From Bradyrhizobium nitroreducens (lineage in GTDB: Bacteria; Pseudomonadota; Alphaproteobacteria; Rhizobiales; Xanthobacteraceae): a stretch of DNA of 64,000 bases. A model generated the notes under the pieces. It was not told where the DNA came from, did not search any database, and saw only the letters and a list, made by a program, of their open reading frames with translations. Location: positions 583,588-647,587 of the forward strand of contig NZ_LFJC01000003.1 of the NCBI RefSeq assembly GCF_002776695.1. The letters run 5' to 3'. The position numbers and the translations under genes are program-made. Below are positions 58,697 through 64,000 of this stretch, one piece after another (the first letter of the stretch is position 1; the number at the start of each line of letters is the position of its first letter).

Positions 58697-60097
58697 ATGA
58701 GCCGCACGGAGCAGGACTTCCTCGGACAGCGTGAGATCGCCGACGACATCTATTACGGCGTCCAGACCATCCGGGGTAAGGAGAACTTCCACATCACCGG
58801 CATTCCGATGAACCAGGAGCCTTACTTCGTGAAGGCGCTCGGTTACGTCAAGAAGGCCGCCGCCATGGCCAATCGCGACCTCGGGGCGATCGACGCCAAG
58901 GTCGCCGACGCGATCATCCTGGGATGCGATCGCGTCATCGCCGGCGACATGATGGATCAGTTCGTCACCGACTTCATCCAGGGCGGCGCCGGCACCTCCA
59001 CCAACATGAACGCCAACGAGGTGATCGCGAACCTCGCGCTGGAATCGCTGGGTTTCAAGAAGGGCGAGTACCAGCATGTCAGCCCGAACGATCATGTGAA
59101 TTATGGCCAGTCGACCAATGACACCTATCCGACCGCGTTTCGCCTCGCGCTGATCCTGCGGCTCGAGAGCTACATGACCGCACTGCGCCAGCTCCAGGAG
59201 GCTTTCTTCACCAAGGGGCGTGAGTTCGACCGCGTGCTGAAGATGGGCCGCACGCATCTCCAGGATGCCGTGCCGATGTCGCTGGGGGCCGAATTCCGGG
59301 GATGGGGCACCACGATCGGTGAGGAGGTGGACCGCATCTCGGAAGCGCGGGCGCTGCTGCGCGAGATCAATCTCGGCGCCACCGCGATCGGTACCTCCGT
59401 GACCGCGGCCGTCGGCTATCCCAAGCTCGCGGTCCGGCATTTGAGCGCACTCACCGGCGTCGATTTCATCCTCGCCGGCGATCTCGTCGAGGCGACCTCG
59501 GACACCGGGGCCTATGTGCAGCTCTCGGGTGTCCTGAAGCGCACGGCGAGCAAGCTGACGAAGATCTGCAACGACATCCGCCTGCTCGCCTCCGGCCCGC
59601 GCGCCGGCTTCAACGAGATCAACCTGCCGCAGCTTCAGCCGGGCTCCTCGATCATGCCGGGCAAGGTCAACCCCGTGATCCCCGAGGTCGTCAACCAGAC
59701 CAGCTTCCTCGTCATCGGCCTCGACACCACGGTGACGCTCGCCGCCAGCGCCGGCCAGCTCCAGCTCAACGTGATGGAGCCGGTGATCTCGTTCGCGCTG
59801 TTCTTCTCGATCCGCACCATGGAGCGCGCGGTCAACAGCCTGCGCGAGAATTGCGTCGTCGGCATCACCGCCAACGAGGAGCACACCCGCAACATGGTGC
59901 TGAACTCGCTCGGCATCGTCACGGTGCTGAAGCCGCTGCTCGGCTACAAGCAATGCGCCGAGATCGCGCGCGAGGGCTACAAGAGCGGCAAGTCGCTGCA
60001 CCAGATCGTGGTGGTCGAGCGCAAGCTGCTGACGCAGGAGAAGTGGGACGAGATGTTCTCGTTCGAGCGGCTGATCAATCCGGATCTGATCGGGTAG
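58697..60097 (+). CDS. aspA: Aspartate ammonia-lyase (aspartase)
   Basis: 466 residues of the aspartase/fumarase superfamily: LGQREIADDIYYGVQTIRGK, NYGQSTNDTYPTAFRL, and the catalytic SS-loop GSSIMPGKVNPVIPEVVNQ. It reversibly deaminates L-aspartate to fumarate and ammonia. The QREI and YYGVQTIRGKENF opening favours aspartase over fumarase. AAGGAGCG lies 4 bases before the ATG. Confidence 0.94.
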   Translation: MSRTEQDFLGQREIADDIYYGVQTIRGKENFHITGIPMNQEPYFVKALGYVKKAAAMANRDLGAIDAKVADAIILGCDRVIAGDMMDQFVTDFIQGGAGTSTNMNANEVIANLALESLGFKKGEYQHVSPNDHVNYGQSTNDTYPTAFRLALILRLESYMTALRQLQEAFFTKGREFDRVLKMGRTHLQDAVPMSLGAEFRGWGTTIGEEVDRISEARALLREINLGATAIGTSVTAAVGYPKLAVRHLSALTGVDFILAGDLVEATSDTGAYVQLSGVLKRTASKLTKICNDIRLLASGPRAGFNEINLPQLQPGSSIMPGKVNPVIPEVVNQTSFLVIGLDTTVTLAASAGQLQLNVMEPVISFALFFSIRTMERAVNSLRENCVVGITANEEHTRNMVLNSLGIVTVLKPLLGYKQCAEIAREGYKSGKSLHQIVVVERKLLTQEKWDEMFSFERLINPDLIG

Positions 60098-60106
60098 GCG
60101 TTCGCT

Positions 60107-60211
60107 GTCATTCCGGGGGGCGCGCGAAGCGCGAGCCCGGAATCCATTTCGCCGCGCGCGCTGACGCACGATGGATTCCGGGTTCGACGCTGCGCGTCGC
60201 CCCGGAATGAC
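60107..60211. repeat. Palindromic repeat, gtcattccgg family, copy 3
   Basis: GTCATTCCGGGG...CCCCGGAATGAC arms enclose GCGCGAAGCGCGAGCCCGGAATCCAT / ATGGATTCCGGG, a variant with a longer middle than copies 1 and 2. It starts 10 bases after the aspA stop. Confidence 0.85.
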
Positions 60212-60350
60212 AGCAGAGGAATTCCGTTCCTTGGAATTGCGGCAGCCGCCTCCCCACGGCGTGCAAACGCAATACTTGACAGTGGAAAGATTGCCTTGTT
60301 GGTATGGTGCCCAACCTGCCATCGACCCGCCAACAGAGGATCGTTTCGCA

Positions 60351-61319
60351 ATGTCCATGCCTGCCTTGTTCAAAGGGCGCCTGTCGATCCCCGTGATCGG
60401 CTCGCCGCTCTTCATCATCTCGGTGCCCGATCTCGTGATCGCGCAGTGCAAGGCGGGTGTGGTCGGCTCGTTTCCGGCGCTGAACGCGCGGCCGCCGGAG
60501 CTGCTCGACGAATGGCTGGCACGCATCACCGAGGAGCTCGCGGCCTATGACCGCGCCCATCCCGAGCGGCCGTCGGCGCCGTTCGCGGTCAACCAGATCG
60601 TGCACAAGTCGAACAACCGGCTCGACCACGACATGCAGCTCTGCGCCAAGTACAAGGTGCCGATGGTCATCTCCTCGCTCGGTGCGCGTGAGGAGCTGAA
60701 CCAGGCCGTGCACGGCTGGGGCGGCATCGTCTTCCACGACGTCATCAACCAGAAATTCGCGCACAAGGCGATCGAGAAGGGCGCCGACGGCCTGATCCTG
60801 GTCGCGGCCGGCGCCGGCGGCCATGCCGGCACCATCTCCCCGCTCGCCTTCGTCGCGGAGACGCGGAAGTGGTTCGACGGCCCGATCGCGCTGTCGGGCG
60901 CGATCGGCAACGGCAAGGCGATCCGTGCGGCGCGCATCCTAGGGGCCGACTTCGCCTATATCGGCTCGGCTTTCATCGCGACCAAGGAGGCCAACGCGGT
61001 CGAGAAGTACAAGGAGATGATCGCGGGCTCGACGGCCGACGACATCGTCTATTCCAACCTCTTCACCGGCGTGCACGGCAACTATCTGAAGCCCTCGATC
61101 CTCGCCGCCGGCATGGATCCGGAGAATCTTCCGACCTCCGATCCGTCCAAGATGAACTTCGGCACCGACGCCTCCGGCGAACGCGCCAAGCCGAAGGCCT
61201 GGAAGGAGATCTGGGGCTCGGGCCAGGGCATCGGCAGCATCGACAAAGTCGTCCCCGCCGCAGAACTGATCGCGCGCTTCAAGAAGGAATATGACGAGGC
61301 GATCGATCCCCCGTTGTGA
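60351..61319 (+). CDS. Nitronate monooxygenase family protein
   Basis: 322 residues of the FMN-dependent nitronate monooxygenase (2-nitropropane dioxygenase) family. FKGRLSIPVIGSPLFIISVP, VVGSFPALNARPPELLDEWL, VAAGAGGHAGTISPLAFVAE with the FMN-binding GGHAG, and GADFAYIGSAFIATKEAN are present. It oxidises alkyl nitronates; many family members have other or unknown substrates. The next gene starts 11 bases after its stop, so they form an operon. Confidence 0.9.
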   Translation: MSMPALFKGRLSIPVIGSPLFIISVPDLVIAQCKAGVVGSFPALNARPPELLDEWLARITEELAAYDRAHPERPSAPFAVNQIVHKSNNRLDHDMQLCAKYKVPMVISSLGAREELNQAVHGWGGIVFHDVINQKFAHKAIEKGADGLILVAAGAGGHAGTISPLAFVAETRKWFDGPIALSGAIGNGKAIRAARILGADFAYIGSAFIATKEANAVEKYKEMIAGSTADDIVYSNLFTGVHGNYLKPSILAAGMDPENLPTSDPSKMNFGTDASGERAKPKAWKEIWGSGQGIGSIDKVVPAAELIARFKKEYDEAIDPPL

Positions 61320-61330
61320 GGGCAGTCGAT

Positions 61331-62104
61331 ATGCCCCCCATCTACCGCGTCGAGGGCAATAGCGTCGTCACCAGCCCGGATGCCGCCGGTCCCTGGGACA
61401 GGCGCATGCAGCACGGCTCGGCGCCGGCATCGCTGGTGACGTGGGCGGCCGAGCGCATTCCGACGCCTGCTCCGATGGACATCGCGCGCGTCACCATCGA
61501 TCTGATGCGCCCGGTGCCGGTGGCGCCGCTCACGATTGCGAGCGAAGTGCTGCGCGAGGGCCGCAAGATCCAGCTCTGCGAGATCAAGCTGCTCGCCGAC
61601 GGCGTGCAGGTCGTCGGCGCCACCGTGCTCAAGGTGAGGCGCCAGGTGCAGGCGCTGCCGGACGAGGTCAAGGAGCTGCCGGTCACGTTGCCGTCGCCTG
61701 AGGACTCCCTGATCGAGGACGGTCACGCCGCCACCAGCCCATTCGTGCGTTCGGTCTCGATGCGCGCCGCGCGCGGCCGCTTCGGTCAGGCCGGTGCCGG
61801 CGCGATCTGGTTTCGCGTCGATCATCCGCTCATCGAAGGCGAAGCGATCTCGCAGGCCATGCGCGCCGTGGTCGCGGCCGATTTCTCCAACGGTACCGCC
61901 TCGACGCTCGATTTCCGCGCCTGGACCTACATCAATGCTGATCTCACCGTGAGCTTCGCGCGCCAGCCTGTCGGCGAGTGGATTTTGCTCGACGGCGACT
62001 CCTGGATCGGTCCCGATGGCGCAGGCCTTGCGATGTCGCGGCTGGCGGACCGGCAGGGCTATTTCGGCCGCGCGGTGCAGAGCCTCGTGATCGAGAAGCG
62101 GTGA
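61331..62104 (+). CDS. Thioesterase family protein (double hotdog)
   Basis: 257 residues. Its N-terminal half has a TesB-like/4HBT pattern (GSAPASLVTWAAERIPTPAP, IDLMRPVPVAPLTIASEVL), and its second half AWTYINADLTVSFARQPVGE and WILLDGDSWIGPDGAGLAMS. It probably hydrolyses acyl-CoA. The ATG at 61331 has GAGGG eight bases upstream; a GTG at 61316 overlapping the previous stop is possible. It lies 11 bases after the nitronate monooxygenase gene. Confidence 0.8.
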   Translation: MPPIYRVEGNSVVTSPDAAGPWDRRMQHGSAPASLVTWAAERIPTPAPMDIARVTIDLMRPVPVAPLTIASEVLREGRKIQLCEIKLLADGVQVVGATVLKVRRQVQALPDEVKELPVTLPSPEDSLIEDGHAATSPFVRSVSMRAARGRFGQAGAGAIWFRVDHPLIEGEAISQAMRAVVAADFSNGTASTLDFRAWTYINADLTVSFARQPVGEWILLDGDSWIGPDGAGLAMSRLADRQGYFGRAVQSLVIEKR

Positions 62105-62211
62105 GTGTGACGCAAGCGTCGCTCTTCGGGTTGGCTTGAACGGCAGGCTTCCGCCGCCGCGGAAGGGATACTTGGCTGCGAGCTCTTGCTCGACGCACGC
62201 ATCCTGCCAGT

Positions 62212-62310
62212 TCACACTCCGTAGAAGATCTTGATCTCCCACAGCACCACGATGATAGCCGTGATCAACGTGACCGCGGCGACTGCACTTTCCAGGGAAG
62301 CGACTCTCAT
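62212..62310 (-). CDS. Single-helix membrane miniprotein, 32 residues
   Basis: MRVASLESAVAAVTLITAII continues VVLWEIKIFYGV, a single hydrophobic helix of about 20 residues with a charged end. GGAG lies 7 bases before the ATG. It is below normal ORF-size limits. It lies in the gap between the thioesterase and the convergent ligase, with no other gene. It could be a regulatory or accessory membrane peptide. No family recognised. Confidence 0.58.
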   Translation of the reverse strand: MRVASLESAVAAVTLITAIIVVLWEIKIFYGV

Positions 62311-62448
62311 CTTACTCTCCGCTTCCCAGCCCCATCAGCGGTCTAGGTGATTCCCCGATTCGCCGGCAATCGCGCGGGGCTCGGCGGCGTGCACTCCGTC
62401 GCGCGTTGTGGTGCCGGGGCCACAACGGCCCCGTAGAATCCCGGGTAC

Positions 62449-64000
62449 CTACCCCACCATGCGGTCCCGACCGCTCCAGAAGCCCGCGCGCAGCACCTTC
62501 TTGTCGACCTTGCCGACGCCGGTCATGGGCAGCTGCTTGACGAACTGGATCTGCTTGGGCGCATGGGCCGAGCCTTTCCGGGTCTTGACCAGATTGATCA
62601 GCTCGTCCGGATCGGGCCTTGCGCCCTCGCGCGGCACGACGATGGCGGTGACGGCTTCGCCCCATTTCTCGTCGGGAATGCCGACGACCGCGACCATCGC
62701 GACATCGGCGTGCTGCGACAGCACGTCCTCGACCTCGCGCGGGAAGATGTTGAAGCCGCCCGAGACGATCATGTCCTTCTTGCGGTCGAGGATGAACACG
62801 TAGCCGCGCTCATCCTGGCGCGCGATGTCGCCGGTGTGCACCCAGCCGTTCTTCAGCGTCTCGGCGGTGATGTCGGGCCGCTTCCAGTACTCCGCCATCA
62901 CATGCGGGGCGCGCACGCAGATCTCGCCGGCCTCGCCCGTCTTCACTTCCCGGTCGTTGTCGTCGAGGATCCTGACCTCGCAGGCTGCGATCGGGAAGCC
63001 GCAGGACAAGAACAGCTCCGGCTGTTTGGGATCGTGATCCGCCTTGCGCAGCACCGAGACCGGATAGCATTCGGTCTGGCCGTAGAGCTGCGAGAACACT
63101 GGTCCGATGCGCTCGATGCCTTCGACCAGCCGGCTCGGCGACATCGCCGACGCCCCGTAGAGCACCAGCTCGAGCGAGGACAGGTCGGTCTTGTCAAGCG
63201 CCGGATGATCGAGCAGCACATAGATCATGGTCGGCACGAACAGCGTGAAGTTGATGCGCTCGCGCGCGATCGTGGCCAGCACGGCGTCGGGATCGAAACC
63301 CCTCAGCATGTGCACGGTGCCGCCGCGCATCAGGGTCGGCAGCACCTTCGTGCCGGCAACGTGGCTGATCGGCGCGACGGTGAGATAGCATGCCGCGTCG
63401 GGGATCTCGAAATCGGCCAGGATCGCGGCGGCGGCTCCGGCATTCTCGCGGTGATAGCGCAGCGCACCCTTGGATTTGCCTGTCGTGCCGCCGGTGTAGT
63501 TCAGTGTGGACAGATCGTCGGCGCCGGCGAGGCACACCGGGCTGGCGTGTCCTGTGCTGTCGACGGCCGCGAGCAGATCGACACCATAGCCGGCCGGCCC
63601 CATCGTGAAGACCGCCTTAAGCCGGCTCGCCCTCGCGGAGAGCTCGCCGCCGCGGTCGCGGAAGGCGGCCGCATCGACCACCAGCATCTCGGCCTCGGAG
63701 TCCTCGAGTTGGAACAGCTGGTCCTCCAGCGATCCCAACGGATGCAGCCAGGTGATGCAGAGCCGCGACAATTGCGCGGCGACGCCGGCGCACCAGGTGT
63801 CGGCGCGGTTCGCGGTGAGGAAGGCGACGCGCGCGCCCGTCTGCAATCCGAGCCGCATGAACACGCCCTGGATGCGTCCGATCAGGTCGATCGTGCCTTG
63901 ATAGCTCAGCGATCCCTCGGGCCAAGCGAAAGCGGTACGGCCGGGATAGCGCGACAGTGCCCGCAGCGTCTGCGCGCAAGTCGGGGACGATGCGTGGAGC
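62449..64000 (-). CDS. Acyl-CoA ligase (AMP-dependent synthetase), 5' end beyond window
   Basis: The frame stays open to the last base of the window, so the N-terminus is missing and about 517 residues are seen. LNYTGGTTGKSKGALRYHRE (P-loop), YGQTECYPVSVLRKADHDP, GWVHTGDIARQDERGYVFIL and MTGVGKVDKKVLRAGFW with the catalytic Lys show the family. It is distinct from the ligases at 21044 and 49664. The first visible residues include ALSRYPGRTAFAW, close to the usual N-terminal core, so perhaps only about 20 residues are missing. Confidence 0.9.
   Translation of the reverse strand, partial: LHASSPTCAQTLRALSRYPGRTAFAWPEGSLSYQGTIDLIGRIQGVFMRLGLQTGARVAFLTANRADTWCAGVAAQLSRLCITWLHPLGSLEDQLFQLEDSEAEMLVVDAAAFRDRGGELSARASRLKAVFTMGPAGYGVDLLAAVDSTGHASPVCLAGADDLSTLNYTGGTTGKSKGALRYHRENAGAAAAILADFEIPDAACYLTVAPISHVAGTKVLPTLMRGGTVHMLRGFDPDAVLATIARERINFTLFVPTMIYVLLDHPALDKTDLSSLELVLYGASAMSPSRLVEGIERIGPVFSQLYGQTECYPVSVLRKADHDPKQPELFLSCGFPIAACEVRILDDNDREVKTGEAGEICVRAPHVMAEYWKRPDITAETLKNGWVHTGDIARQDERGYVFILDRKKDMIVSGGFNIFPREVEDVLSQHADVAMVAVVGIPDEKWGEAVTAIVVPREGARPDPDELINLVKTRKGSAHAPKQIQFVKQLPMTGVGKVDKKVLRAGFWSGRDRMVG

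Noticed and set aside
58379..60529. A 716-codon minus-strand frame opposite aspA
   Set aside because: Runs through a palindromic repeat and overlaps aspartase with its catalytic loop; composition is that of an antisense shadow.

Overview
The window is high-GC DNA with the gene content and repeat families of a Bradyrhizobium-type alphaproteobacterium (order Hyphomicrobiales, family Nitrobacteraceae). This rests on family recognition (TrcR, UPF0262, DUF2948, an NdvA-like exporter, small secreted proteins and palindromic intergenic repeats typical of the genus), not on a database search. Most of it is ordinary chromosomal backbone. No rRNA, CRISPR array, transposase or integrase was seen.

Layout. 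1-4.5 kb: the end of an epimerase, then DUF2948, hisD, UPF0262, a low-molecular-weight phosphatase, maf and yacG. 4.6-6 kb: tRNA-Phe(GAA) and an orphan Bug-type solute-binding protein. 6.2-13.7 kb: the most interesting block. It holds a CFA-synthase / DUF1365 / FAD-oxidoreductase operon, a divergent DUF1295 gene, a DUF2177 gene, a second ECF sigma factor with a 100-residue partner, and the rpoE-chrR pair of the singlet-oxygen type. Four genes or operons in this block carry the same promoter-like element, TGATCC-N16-CGTT, so it reads as one RpoE regulon clustered at one locus, including a sigma-to-sigma cascade and lipid-modifying enzymes. 13.8-16.6 kb: an accessory patch with a small secreted protein, an AT-richer TIR-domain gene with an unrecognised C-terminal half, and a tiny secreted protein built of four 9-residue repeats.

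16.6-30.7 kb: metabolic and hypothetical genes (a heme-binding-barrel-like protein, a RibD-like reductase, an amine oxidase, an isochorismatase-like hydrolase, an acyl-CoA ligase beside an oleate hydratase, a TTC38-like protein, an aldo/keto reductase, a thioesterase, a Nudix hydrolase). 31.7-35.3 kb: a TAXI-TRAP transporter cassette (binding protein, fused permease, DUF1850). 35.3-45 kb: an SDR, a membrane protein, a Na+/H+ antiporter, two tandem TPR-LprI proteins, propionyl-CoA synthetase and an OmpW-like protein. 45-55 kb: trcR divergent from ispH-thrB-rnhA, then peroxiredoxin, DUF924, fadD, a D,D-carboxypeptidase with a lysine-rich tail, and an NdvA-like exporter. 55-64 kb: a TauA-like binding protein, a HisE-like protein, a YqaA-type membrane protein, aspartase, nitronate monooxygenase, a thioesterase and the 3' part of an acyl-CoA ligase that runs off the window.

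Palindromic repeats of several families sit in many intergenic gaps, often directly after stop codons. Start sites were chosen by Shine-Dalgarno position, gene overlap and family N-termini; where these disagree the entry says so.
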